A model generated the notes under the pieces. That model was not told the origin of the DNA. It searched no databases and saw only the letters and a list, made by a program, of their open reading frames with translations. A program made the translations under genes and the position numbers. 39,368 nucleotides of DNA from a virus. Shown piece by piece: positions 8,659-16,314 of the stretch. Position 1 is the stretch's first letter. Each line of letters opens with the position of its first letter. The stretch is taken from the IMG/VR virus record IMGVR_UViG_3300040811_001156, positions 1 through 39,368 of that record. One strand, written 5' to 3'.

Positions 8659-9304
8659 AGATCAAGTCGAAAAACTCATCGAGAGACAACCAGAAGGAAA
8701 TAACACTAGGTTTCTCAAGTCTGCACACAACCTATGGTTTCGTTTTAAAAACTACGAGAAGCATCCTCCGTTCGTGCTCGTTGCTGATTCAGCACTAGAC
8801 GCAGGAGCAGATCCACTGGCACTAGTTTTTATTACTTTTAGTCAACGATCAAAGTATGCCAATCTATATGAGATCGTAACCCTTGAAGGCAAAGAAGGAA
8901 TGGGGTATGCTTCTAAAGTTTATTGGAGAGTTATGCAGAAGGCACATGAAAGGGGAATGCAGAGATTGAAGATGTCATGTACTCCCTCATCTGTAACTTG
9001 GCACAATCGCAATGGTACTATTTTCTGGGCAGTAGATCCGTCTGGATCCTTGCGTTGTGATGTTCCTATTTTTCCGAACCTACACGAGCAACTCACTTTT
9101 CGTGAGATGGCATTGAAAGATCATACCATTGCGTTACCACCAGAGAATGTAATTGAAAAACTAAAAAAAGAGGCACCAAATTCTCATGGGTTTGGTGTAA
9201 AGAAAATGCGACAAATTGAGGAGGCAATAAAAAGTGTTGGATCTCACTATATGCGTTGGGCACTCTACGAACCTACTTCTGCTTCCTTGGACGATTTCGT
9301 ATGA
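8627..9304 (+). CDS. GNAT-type acyltransferase with C-terminal clamp-binding-like tail
   Basis: 225 residues. A GNAT fold is suggested by YEIVTLEGKEGMGYASKVYW (about 81-100), where GKEGMGYA is a degenerate acyl-CoA pyrophosphate loop followed by the usual helix (VMQKAHERG), then RLKMSC and the NGTIFW turn. GNAT enzymes occur with amino acid:DNA transferases in known thymidine hypermodification loci. The last residues are SASLDDFV, the motif shared with other proteins here. The ATG overlaps the amidotransferase gene by 32 bases and is preceded by GAGG. The acyl acceptor is unknown; an amino group added to a DNA base is my inference. Confidence 0.65.
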   Translation: MKHLQLTTYNKDQVEKLIERQPEGNNTRFLKSAHNLWFRFKNYEKHPPFVLVADSALDAGADPLALVFITFSQRSKYANLYEIVTLEGKEGMGYASKVYWRVMQKAHERGMQRLKMSCTPSSVTWHNRNGTIFWAVDPSGSLRCDVPIFPNLHEQLTFREMALKDHTIALPPENVIEKLKKEAPNSHGFGVKKMRQIEEAIKSVGSHYMRWALYEPTSASLDDFV

Positions 9305-9522
9305 AAAAAATAATTACGACGATAAGCGGGAAGATATTCAACCGTTACAAATGGGAACCGACCGAAGAAGAACCAGTATATCCGATACAGGAATTTTACA
9401 CACCGAGGAGAGATGAACACGGACAATGGTGGTGGGGTTATCGCAAAGTGAGATTGATAAGATTACCTGAAGAAGAAAAGACTAAATATCTGGAGAAAAT
9501 GAATGCGACAAAACCACGTTGA
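9301..9522 (+). CDS. Small orphan protein in the modification cluster
   Basis: 73 residues, basic and aromatic, with an EHGQWWWGYRKVRL segment and a charged C-terminus. The ATG overlaps the stop of the GNAT gene (ATGA), which sets the start. The 3' end overlaps the amino acid:DNA transferase gene by 20 bases. I do not recognise the family. Its position, translationally coupled between two modification enzymes, makes a subunit or adaptor role plausible, but nothing in the sequence shows it. Confidence 0.6.
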   Translation: MKKIITTISGKIFNRYKWEPTEEEPVYPIQEFYTPRRDEHGQWWWGYRKVRLIRLPEEEKTKYLEKMNATKPR

Positions 9523-10480
9523 CACATTCATTGATTGGTTTGGTCGTAGTCTGGAAATTGAAGACTGCGATTCTGCTTTGTTTATGACCAATTATTTCTT
9601 CGATCGGTTTGAGTACAACTCCGAACAACGACTTTGGTTATCTTGGATCTATGGCACCACATATTATTGGCCCACTGCTTATGTCATTTGGAATGAGTTT
9701 CCTGATATGGAACTCGTCGGAGTGGAACGTCTTCGAGATTGGAATAATTCTAATTACTCTCGTCTTCGTTATCAAACTGATACTAAATGGAATAAAGGAC
9801 ACCTCGCGGATCAGTTCGTCTCCTACAAAGAATACGTTGGAGAGAGATCACAATGGTCTGCACTCACACAGGGATTTGTAGGTGACCCCGTTAAGGATTT
9901 CTATACGCTGTGGGAGACAGTAAATGCGTGGCACAAATTTGGTCGATACACTTCGTGGTTTTATATTCAAACGATCAAACAATGCTGTGACATTCCTGTT
10001 GATGTTGACAGTCTTTGGTTGCACGATTATAGCGGCTCTCGTTCGCATCGGAATGGACTATGTTATGCAGTGGGCAAACCTGATTGGATTGATCGCAAAT
10101 TAGATGAAGTCGAAATTGATTTTCTAGAAAATACTGCCAAAGAAATATTGGCAGAAACAAAACTCAGATATCCCCATGTTGCTGAAAAGGCAGATTTCTT
10201 TGCAATGGAAACCTGTCTCTGCAGTTTCAAAAAACTCTTCAGAACTCGAGAGGGTCGATATCTTGGTTACTATCTTGATCGACAAGCAGAGGAAATCAAA
10301 CGTGTTGAACAAGATGAGTGGGTTGGTATTGATTGGAAACCGATGTGGGATGCCAGAAACGAAACCCTACAGAAAAGATACTTGACAAATAAGATAGAAA
10401 AGAGTAAAATGTTTCTATTCTTAGAAACAGGCAAATTTGATCCAACTGAAAACAACTTGGGTCTTGAATCTTTCATGTGA
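9503..10480 (+). CDS. Amino acid:DNA transferase-like protein (thymine pyrophosphorylase clade)
   Basis: 325 residues. It matches my recollection of the family described computationally as alpha-glutamyl/putrescinyl thymine pyrophosphorylases. Members in phages such as ViI and M6 replace the phosphate of phosphorylated 5-hydroxymethyluracil in DNA with an amino acid. Signature stretches are FEYNSEQRLWLSWIYGTTYY (36-55), then PTAYVIWNEFPD, LRYQTDTKW, and RNGLCYAVGK (183-192). The C-terminus NNLGLESFM loosely resembles the LxDF tail of its neighbours. RBS GGAGA precedes the ATG. The kinase that would prepare its substrate is two genes downstream. The donated amino acid cannot be read from the sequence. 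Confidence 0.8.
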   Translation: MRQNHVDTFIDWFGRSLEIEDCDSALFMTNYFFDRFEYNSEQRLWLSWIYGTTYYWPTAYVIWNEFPDMELVGVERLRDWNNSNYSRLRYQTDTKWNKGHLADQFVSYKEYVGERSQWSALTQGFVGDPVKDFYTLWETVNAWHKFGRYTSWFYIQTIKQCCDIPVDVDSLWLHDYSGSRSHRNGLCYAVGKPDWIDRKLDEVEIDFLENTAKEILAETKLRYPHVAEKADFFAMETCLCSFKKLFRTREGRYLGYYLDRQAEEIKRVEQDEWVGIDWKPMWDARNETLQKRYLTNKIEKSKMFLFLETGKFDPTENNLGLESFM

Positions 10481-10487
10481 GGAATGA

Positions 10488-11885
10488 ATGGAAAGAGTTA
10501 GAATTGGAAAGTATGAATGGGACAAATACAAGGGTGATGAAGGGCAAGACGTCTACATTGCTAAGTTCCTCATTGAAGACGATGCTGTCCTCGGCACGTA
10601 TGTTGATGAAAACTCATATGATATTTTAGTTGAAGAGGACGCAGACTTTTACTTGTCATCTAATGACCTGATGGGCGAGACGCACGAGGAAGATCTGATC
10701 GCGTTTAAGTTTCGTAAAAATGTATTCACTGATGAAGAACAAAAGGGTGCTTATGAAGGTTTGTATGGTGCTGCTGTTGAGTCTAATAATCGTGGACTCG
10801 CTGCTGGACCGCGTGAAGAGACTCAGGGCAATCGTGACTGGGTGACTGGTTATCAACAAGATGTCTTGTCTTGGTATGAGCGAGGACAACCACCTAATGT
10901 TGATGGCACTGATCCCCTTCAAGAAATATTCGAACGTCATTTGTCAAACGAAGATGAAATCCGTGGTGGTGTTTGGTTGCGTACAAAGATCGAACCCGAG
11001 TTTGGCACCTACAAAGATTTCTTTCCTACACTTGAACGTCGACTCTCAGGTATGCCTATAGGTATGGCACAAGCAGAGGCACGAAGAGTTCGAACCACAA
11101 TGATTTCCGATACTTCATATGCTACTGCAATCTGGTCAGGTATCGCAGGATTTTATGGTCGATATCCTCGTATCCCCTACGGTCGACCAACAGCTTATAC
11201 CGATCATCATCGAGAAAAGTTTGAGAAGTGTTACCCCTTTGCTCGCAAACTTGAGCAGGAGTTTGCACGACTGCTCCCAGTGCGTCACGAACGTCAACTG
11301 AAATGTGCAGAGCAGATGGATAAGAAATTTCTTATCGGTGAGGATACAACCTTCACCACAATTACTGTTAATACAACGCAGGCAGATCGCAATGCACGTA
11401 TGGCATGTCATCGTGATGCTGGTTCGTTGAATCGTGGTTTTTCTAACCTGACTGTGATTACCGATCAAGGTAAGAGTTGGGAAGGTGGTTACTTGGTTGC
11501 CCCTGAAGTTCGTGCGGCGATTAACGTGCGTCCAGGTGATCTACTGCTCATTGATAACATGCGTGTGATTCATGGAAACACACCTATTACTGCGCCAAAT
11601 GGCGTAGACGAAAACTTCATGAGGATGTCTCTGGTTTTCTATTTCCGCGAAGATATGTTAAAACTTGGTTCGTGGGATTATGAACACCTGAGACGTGCTT
11701 ACGTCGACGAACGTCGTAAAAATGAAGAACACCCTCTTTGGAGACCATTCTGGAATGGTGTCAGTCCCGATATGTGGGAAGAAAAAGAGTGGTATGATTG
11801 GTTAAGTACACATGATGAAAGTCTGGTGCAAAAATATCATCCTGAAGCATATGATGTTCCTGCATCTTTGGAGGACTTCTTTTGA
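10488..11885 (+). CDS. TET/JBP-family 2OG-Fe(II) DNA base dioxygenase
   Basis: 465 residues. The core is TET/JBP-like: TTQADRNARMACHRDAG with the iron ligands His308 and Asp310, GFSNLTVIT, WEGGYLVAPE, RPGDLLLIDN, distal His362 in VIHGNTPI, and an Arg-rich last strand (MRMSLVFYFR, Arg379 or Arg387) for 2-oxoglutarate. TET enzymes oxidise 5-methylcytosine and JBP enzymes oxidise thymine in DNA; both kinds have phage members. About 280 residues precede the core. The protein ends in ASLEDFF. No cytosine C5-methylase is seen in the window, and the flanking transferase and kinase act on hydroxymethyluracil in known systems, so thymine is the likelier target. RBS GTGAGGA. Confidence 0.85.
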   Translation: MERVRIGKYEWDKYKGDEGQDVYIAKFLIEDDAVLGTYVDENSYDILVEEDADFYLSSNDLMGETHEEDLIAFKFRKNVFTDEEQKGAYEGLYGAAVESNNRGLAAGPREETQGNRDWVTGYQQDVLSWYERGQPPNVDGTDPLQEIFERHLSNEDEIRGGVWLRTKIEPEFGTYKDFFPTLERRLSGMPIGMAQAEARRVRTTMISDTSYATAIWSGIAGFYGRYPRIPYGRPTAYTDHHREKFEKCYPFARKLEQEFARLLPVRHERQLKCAEQMDKKFLIGEDTTFTTITVNTTQADRNARMACHRDAGSLNRGFSNLTVITDQGKSWEGGYLVAPEVRAAINVRPGDLLLIDNMRVIHGNTPITAPNGVDENFMRMSLVFYFREDMLKLGSWDYEHLRRAYVDERRKNEEHPLWRPFWNGVSPDMWEEKEWYDWLSTHDESLVQKYHPEAYDVPASLEDFF

Positions 11886-12448
11886 AAAAATTAATTGCAA
11901 TCATTGGCCCGCCAGGAACTGGAAAGACTACACTCGTTCGCAAACTGATGGAACGGTTCGAATGGGTGTATGATAAACCAATCGATCTTGTTGACTCATA
12001 TGTGTGTGGTAAGATAAGATTGATCGGACGATATGAAGAAGGCGAATTATTCGCTGGAACTGACAGGTTGAGTATGGCAGTACAACCTAAATTTCTCGAA
12101 TATATAAAAGACAACGATGACGAAGTTGTGATATTTGAGGGAGACAGACTCTCGTCTGTCACATTATTTGAAGAAGTTTCAAAACATAATTATGAATTGA
12201 AAATCTTCTCATTAAAAGTTTCAGATGAAACTCTGAAGAAACGATACGAACAACGAGGTTCTGATCAATCTGAGCAGTTTATCCGTGGTCGCAAGACCAA
12301 GGTTTCTAAAATTGAAGAACGATTCGGTGACAATATCCTCTTTGGATATGATGGTTGCGTTGATGAACTTCAAAATGAAACTGAAACTGAACTTGAAAAT
12401 AATGTCAACTTAATTCACAAAGAAATAACGCTTGACATTAATCATTGA
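11882..12448 (+). CDS. P-loop kinase, 5-hydroxymethyluracil-DNA kinase-like
   Basis: 188 residues. Walker A GPPGTGKT (9-16) opens the protein, GTDRLSMAVQP is at 59-69, and VVIFEGDRL at 83-90 is the acidic second motif. The GTDRLS and FEGDRL pair is what I associate with kinases that phosphorylate 5-hydroxymethyluracil in phage DNA, the step before amino acid transfer. The start is TTG (TTGA overlap with the dioxygenase stop), with a good RBS, GGAGG, upstream. The last 30 residues are acidic. A cytidine or nucleotide kinase role is a weaker alternative. The next gene, the sliding clamp, has its own promoter overlapping this 3' end. Confidence 0.78.
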   Translation: MKKLIAIIGPPGTGKTTLVRKLMERFEWVYDKPIDLVDSYVCGKIRLIGRYEEGELFAGTDRLSMAVQPKFLEYIKDNDDEVVIFEGDRLSSVTLFEEVSKHNYELKIFSLKVSDETLKKRYEQRGSDQSEQFIRGRKTKVSKIEERFGDNILFGYDGCVDELQNETETELENNVNLIHKEITLDINH

Positions 12449-12460
12449 TTCGTATAGAAT
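12432..12460 (+). promoter_or_regulatory. sigma70-type promoter for the sliding clamp gene
   Basis: TTGACA (12432-12437), a 17-base spacer and TAGAAT (12455-12460), located 30 bases before the gp45 start. The -35 box lies inside the end of the kinase gene. It gives the clamp separate, probably early, transcription. Confidence 0.8.
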
Positions 12461-12490
12461 TACTATGCAGTTAAATTATGGAGATTTGTA

Positions 12491-13165
12491 ATGCAACTTA
12501 CTGAAGAAACCCTCAACGTGTTGAGAAACTTTTCGTCTATCCAGTCTAATCTGGTGGTCCAATCTGGATCTAAAATCAAGACCATGGCAGAAGCACGCAA
12601 TGTGATGAGTTCTGCCATCATCGCTCAAGAGTTTCCGCAAGATTTTGGTATCTACGACTTGAATGAATTTCTAAATGTTCTTTCACTGGTTGACGATCCA
12701 AAACTCGATTTCTCTCCCGAGTATGTCCGAGTCACTGACTCAACTGGTCGATCTGCTGTAAAGTATTTCTTTGCAGATCCGAGCATTTTGACGAGTCCTA
12801 GTAAAGACATCACTATGCCTGATTGCGAAGTGTCCTTTACTCTGGATGAGTCTACCCTATCCCGTGTTCGTAAAGCAGCATCTGTTTTGGGGCACGAGAA
12901 AATGACCATCGAAGCAAATGATGGTTCAATCAGACTGACTGTTATTGACAACAACGATCCCACGAGCAGTTCTTTCGTGATCGATGTTCCAGGAACTTAT
13001 CAGTCTGACAAGTTCTGCTTTGTTATGAACATCAGCAACATGAAGTTGATTTCTGGTGATTATGAAGTGGGCATTTCTAGTAAACTACTCTCTCAGTTTA
13101 CAAACAAGAACGTAGACGTGGTCTACTACATTGCACTCGAAAAATCCTCAACCTATGGAGAATAA
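12491..13165 (+). CDS. 45: gp45 sliding clamp
   Basis: 224 residues (T4 gp45 228). It forms the trimeric ring that holds gp43 on DNA and activates gp55-dependent late transcription. Matches to the family are the N-terminal LNVLRNFSSIQSNLVVQSG, FGIYDLNEFLNVLSL, the interdomain YVRVTDSTGRSAVKYFFADP region, the second-domain repeat with VSFTLDESTLSRVRKAASVL, and the C-terminal YYIALEKSS. The ATG has GGAG 7 bases upstream (12480-12483). It is the presumed docking partner for the C-terminal tails seen on gp43, gp55 and several modification enzymes. Confidence 0.95.
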   Translation: MQLTEETLNVLRNFSSIQSNLVVQSGSKIKTMAEARNVMSSAIIAQEFPQDFGIYDLNEFLNVLSLVDDPKLDFSPEYVRVTDSTGRSAVKYFFADPSILTSPSKDITMPDCEVSFTLDESTLSRVRKAASVLGHEKMTIEANDGSIRLTVIDNNDPTSSSFVIDVPGTYQSDKFCFVMNISNMKLISGDYEVGISSKLLSQFTNKNVDVVYYIALEKSSTYGE

Positions 13166-13166
13166 A

Positions 13167-13364
13167 ATGTCTGATGATAACCAAGAAGTAACGGAATTTT
13201 ACGAGTTGACCAATCGTATCGTTCGCAGTACAATTGCTGTGATTGATACTGTTGTTCAACGCGGCGGTTTCCGTGGTGAAGAACTGAGCACTATTGGTCA
13301 ACTCCGCGATCAATGCGTGCAAGCTGCTCAACTCTGTGAACAGTTCCAATCAGAATCTGAGTAA
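13167..13364 (+). CDS. Small conserved helical protein with RGGFRGEEL motif
   Basis: 65 residues. The start at 13167 is chosen because GGAGA lies just upstream; the frame extends further 5' without a better start. It is mostly helical, with IDTVVQRGGFRGEEL and IGQLR in the middle. The 58-residue protein at 26218 has IDICSKRGAFEGPEL and VGQFR at the same spacing, so the two are paralogues. Similar small proteins accompany the clamp gene in marine T4-like phages; the function is unknown. Directly downstream is a strong hairpin that ends the gp45 unit. Confidence 0.7.
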   Translation: MSDDNQEVTEFYELTNRIVRSTIAVIDTVVQRGGFRGEELSTIGQLRDQCVQAAQLCEQFQSESE

Positions 13365-13369
13365 CACTG

Positions 13370-13388
13370 ATGGGGGCAGTGCCCCCAT
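13370..13388 (+). terminator. Hairpin terminator after the gp45 unit
   Basis: ATGGGGGC, loop AGT, GCCCCCAT: an 8-bp perfect, GC-rich stem. It is followed by TCAACTTTTATATT, which is T-rich but not a pure T run. It begins 6 bases after the stop of the preceding gene. Confidence 0.75.
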
Positions 13389-13414
13389 TCAACTTTTATA
13401 TTATGGGGTTTTTG

Positions 13415-13819
13415 ATGAGAAAGAAGTATAATGGGTACTCGTATCCCATCGAGTTGGACAAAAAATATAGTCATAGTTTGGTTGAATTTACATCAAGAAA
13501 AACAAAAGACTACGGATTAAGTTCGACTTTACCTGGGATGGGACACAAACCAGATACTAGGATTGCTCTATGCCTACCAGAAGATGATCCACGCGGAGAA
13601 CCTTTCTGGACAAGGATCCCTGTCTCACAAGTCTATGTTAAAAAATATAGACAAGACAAACTGCCGCATGAATTAGATCCTGCTAATGATTACAGAGATG
13701 TCAGTGTTGACCTTTGGAATCAAATGGTCAAGAATAATGAACTGTATGGTAGGTTTCAACCGACGTTTGTCATAATGAATGAAGCGGGTGAACTAAACTT
13801 GGAGAATTTTTGTGTCTGA
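13415..13819 (+). CDS. Hypothetical protein between clamp and clamp loader
   Basis: 134 residues from the ATG at 13415, preceded by GGGG. The frame is open back to 13370, but that stretch is the terminator hairpin, so an upstream start is unlikely; an ATG at 13403 is the alternative. The protein has a basic N-terminus (MRKKYNGYSYP), a central RIALCLPEDDPRGEPFW and an acidic end. I do not recognise it and see no catalytic motif. Its 3' end overlaps the gene 44 start by 8 bases, so it is probably coupled to the clamp loader. Confidence 0.65.
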   Translation: MRKKYNGYSYPIELDKKYSHSLVEFTSRKTKDYGLSSTLPGMGHKPDTRIALCLPEDDPRGEPFWTRIPVSQVYVKKYRQDKLPHELDPANDYRDVSVDLWNQMVKNNELYGRFQPTFVIMNEAGELNLENFCV

Positions 13820-14750
13820 TGAATTTCTTTGGGTCGAGAAATATCGACCCAACACTGTTGATGAATGTATTTTGCCTGACGATCTGAAACAAACATTTCA
13901 AAAGATTGTCGACAAAGGTGAGATCCTAAACATGATTCTTTCTGGGACAGCAGGTCTTGGAAAAACATCGGTTGCCAAAGCAATCTGTAAAGAACTTGAT
14001 TCCGATTATATTCTTATCAATGGATCTGAAGAAGGCAACATTGATACCCTTCGAGGCAAGATTAAACAGTTTGCCTCCTCTGTGTCATTGTCAGGTGGCA
14101 AAAAAGTTGTCATCCTCGATGAGGCAGATTATCTCAATCCTCAATCTACGCAACCTGCTCTCCGTGGGTTCATCGAGGAGTTTAGTAACAACTGTCGATT
14201 TATTCTGACTTGTAACTTCAAAAATCGTATCATTGAACCACTGCATTCACGGTGCGGTGTATATGAATTCAATACGACCAAAAAAGACTTAGCAGGTCTT
14301 GCTGGTCAATTTATGAAGCGACTAAAGTTTATATTCAAGCAGGAGGAGATCGAGGCGAACGACGAGGACATCGCCAACCTTATCATGAAGTTCGCTCCAG
14401 ACTGGAGGCGTATCCTTAACGAGGCACAGAGACGGTCTCGAGAAGGTTCTCTACAACTAAACGCTGCTAGTTCGAGCAACGAACAGATATTCGATCAAAT
14501 CTTTTCCTATCTAAAGGACAAAGACTTTAAGAAAATGCGACAGTGGGTTGCTAACAACGTGGACATCGACACTTCTGCGATTTTCCGTGGTGTGTTCGAT
14601 GCCATGGACGATAAGGTGGAGTCGGGTAGTATTCCGCACCTAGTGCTCATTCTTGCTGACTATCAATACAAAGATGCGCATGTTGCCGATCATGAACTGA
14701 ACTTGGTCGCATGCTTCACGGAGATTATGGCAAATGTCAAATTCAAATAA
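13812..14750 (+). CDS. 44: gp44 clamp loader large subunit
   Basis: 312 residues (T4 gp44 319). AAA+ ATPase that with gp62 opens and loads the gp45 ring. It begins FLWVEKYRPNTVDECILP, the clamp-loader signature. Walker A is GTAGLGKT, Walker B is VVILDEADYL, and sensor and arginine-finger motifs are FILTCNF and HSRCG. The start is GTG with GGAG upstream. The 3' end overlaps an epimerase gene, which separates it from gp62, whereas in T4 genes 44 and 62 are adjacent. Confidence 0.95.
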   Translation: MSDEFLWVEKYRPNTVDECILPDDLKQTFQKIVDKGEILNMILSGTAGLGKTSVAKAICKELDSDYILINGSEEGNIDTLRGKIKQFASSVSLSGGKKVVILDEADYLNPQSTQPALRGFIEEFSNNCRFILTCNFKNRIIEPLHSRCGVYEFNTTKKDLAGLAGQFMKRLKFIFKQEEIEANDEDIANLIMKFAPDWRRILNEAQRRSREGSLQLNAASSSNEQIFDQIFSYLKDKDFKKMRQWVANNVDIDTSAIFRGVFDAMDDKVESGSIPHLVLILADYQYKDAHVADHELNLVACFTEIMANVKFK

Positions 14751-15462
14751 AAAGATCTTACTGACAGGCGGTGAAGGATTCATCGGTCGTAACTTCTACA
14801 AGTTATACAAAGACAAGTATGAGATTGTAGATGACCGAACAGACGTTCGTGAAATTGAAATCGACATGTTTGCTGGTTATGACATGGTGGTACACCTTGC
14901 TGCTTATGCTGGCGTTCGTCGGTCTCACGAAATTCCTGATGAATTTTGGGACAACAACGTAAACGGCACACAAAATATTTTTCGTGAGGCACAGACTGCG
15001 AGAGTACCAGTCATTTATGCTTCCTCTTCTTCGATCTATGAGTGGTGGTTGTCCCCTTATGCGACCACGAAAAAAGTCTGCGAGCAAATAGCAGGTCCAA
15101 AAACTCTTGGTTTGCGATTTCACACAGTATATGGTGCAGATTCTCGCCCTGACATGTTATATGATATGCTGCTGAACCGCAAAGTAAGTTATTTGACTAA
15201 TCATGTTCGTGACTGGACTCATGTAGAAGATATCTGCTCTGCTATCGACATCTGTATTGAGAAATTTGACTTGATTGATCTACCTGCTATCGACGTGGGC
15301 AACGGCAAACCTGTTCTTGTGACTGATATGGCAGAGAAGGTATGGCCAGGAAATAATCTTCCAGTGAAAGAAGTGAGTGGTGAGCGAGAATCTACTTGCG
15401 CCGATCCCAGTGTTTTAGTACAATTGGGTTGGCAACCAAAACATCACATACTGGAGGATTGA
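14734..15462 (+). CDS. NAD-dependent epimerase/dehydratase (extended SDR family)
   Basis: 242 residues. Rossmann fold with GGEGFIG near the N-terminus for NAD(P), VVHLAAYAG, SSSSIYE and a YATTKK active-site Tyr-x3-Lys. The family acts on nucleotide-activated sugars; at 242 residues this one is shorter than usual (about 300), with a reduced C-terminal sugar-binding part. It is inserted between genes 44 and 62 with an overlap to gp44 and a 1-base gap to gp62. With the UDP-sugar-dehydrogenase-like gene (21891) and two glycosyltransferases (28397, 29344) it may supply a sugar for DNA or envelope modification (inference). Confidence 0.85.
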   Translation: MSNSNKKILLTGGEGFIGRNFYKLYKDKYEIVDDRTDVREIEIDMFAGYDMVVHLAAYAGVRRSHEIPDEFWDNNVNGTQNIFREAQTARVPVIYASSSSIYEWWLSPYATTKKVCEQIAGPKTLGLRFHTVYGADSRPDMLYDMLLNRKVSYLTNHVRDWTHVEDICSAIDICIEKFDLIDLPAIDVGNGKPVLVTDMAEKVWPGNNLPVKEVSGERESTCADPSVLVQLGWQPKHHILED

Positions 15463-15463
15463 A

Positions 15464-15850
15464 GTGAGTCCATTCGACTTTCTGAACTCAATTAACTACA
15501 CCAAAGAAAATCTCTTTGAAGGTTCGTTACCAGAGGACGAGAAAAAGTATAGTTCCTTTATGGTAAATCGTGGACTCTCGTATTTCCCCGATACTGTTGC
15601 GGTAGCAAACGAGATGAACAGATACCATCATATTGATAATAAGTTGCAGTATCTGTTCCTACTCAATATTGTTCGTAAACGCAAAAGGTTCTCAAAGTGG
15701 GACAAAGCAGTCCATATTGAAGATGTCAATGTTCTTATGGAACAATATGGTTATAGTCGAGCAAAAGCAGAATCAGTTTTAGACTTATTTGGCGAAGAAC
15801 AACTTTCAGAAATAAAGAAACGTCTCTCGAAGGGCGGTAAAAAACCGTGA
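15464..15850 (+). CDS. 62: gp62 clamp loader small subunit
   Basis: 128 residues, shorter than T4 gp62 (187). The recognisable T4-like features are SPFDFLNSINYTKENL at the start, the FMVNRGLSYFPDTV region, ANEMNRYHHIDNKLQY, and KRFSKW. gp62 bridges the four gp44 subunits in the loader. The start is GTG with a strong GGAGG upstream. The C-terminus is basic (KKRLSKGGKKP). Confidence 0.92.
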   Translation: MSPFDFLNSINYTKENLFEGSLPEDEKKYSSFMVNRGLSYFPDTVAVANEMNRYHHIDNKLQYLFLLNIVRKRKRFSKWDKAVHIEDVNVLMEQYGYSRAKAESVLDLFGEEQLSEIKKRLSKGGKKP

Positions 15851-15853
15851 TAT

Positions 15854-15861
15854 TATAAATA
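15854..15861 (+). promoter_or_regulatory. T4-type late promoter before regA
   Basis: TATAAATA, the exact consensus read by gp55, 45 bases upstream of the regA ATG and directly after the gp62 stop. No sigma70 boxes were seen here. Confidence 0.65.
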
Positions 15862-15906
15862 AATTCTAAATTGGAATGTAAACCCTTTGAACCGAGACAT
15901 AACTTT

Positions 15907-16314
15907 ATGGATAATAATTATATAGAATGGAGTCCAGCAGACATGCTGGAAGTTGTTTTGACTGAACCAGATGATTTCCTGAAAGTCAAAGAAACTCTAA
16001 CGCGAATCGGCGTTGCTTCAAGAAAAGACAATAAGTTATACCAATCTTGCCATATTCTACACAAGCAAGGTCGGTACTTCATCGTGCACTTCAAAGAATT
16101 GTTTCTCCTAGATGGCAAAAAGTCCAACCTTGAGGAGAATGATTTGATGCGCCGCAATACAATCGCAACTTTATTAAGTGACTGGGGACTAGTAGAAATA
16201 CAGGAACCACAAAAATTTAAGGAATGTGCTCCTATTAGACAAATCAAGATCATACCGCATCGTGAAAAAAGTGAATGGGAACTATGCCAAAAGTACAATA
16301 TTGGAAAGCGATAG
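15907..16314 (+). CDS. regA: RegA translational repressor
   Basis: 135 residues from the ATG at 15907 (T4 RegA 122); an in-frame TTG at 15871 is less likely. RegA binds the start regions of many early phage mRNAs, including its own. Family matches are DFLKVKETLTRIGVASRKD, the LYQSCHILHKQGRYFIVHFK block, RRNTIATLLSDWGLVEI and a basic C-terminus. The position after gp62 is as in T4. The 3' end overlaps the outer-membrane protein gene by about 30 bases. Confidence 0.95.
   Translation: MDNNYIEWSPADMLEVVLTEPDDFLKVKETLTRIGVASRKDNKLYQSCHILHKQGRYFIVHFKELFLLDGKKSNLEENDLMRRNTIATLLSDWGLVEIQEPQKFKECAPIRQIKIIPHREKSEWELCQKYNIGKR

Noticed and set aside
9503-10480. AADT-like protein as a tail or structural protein, because of its Trp/Tyr-rich N-terminus
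   Set aside because: The RLWLSWIYGTTYY and RNGLCYAVG stretches match the transferase family, and the kinase and dioxygenase context supports it.
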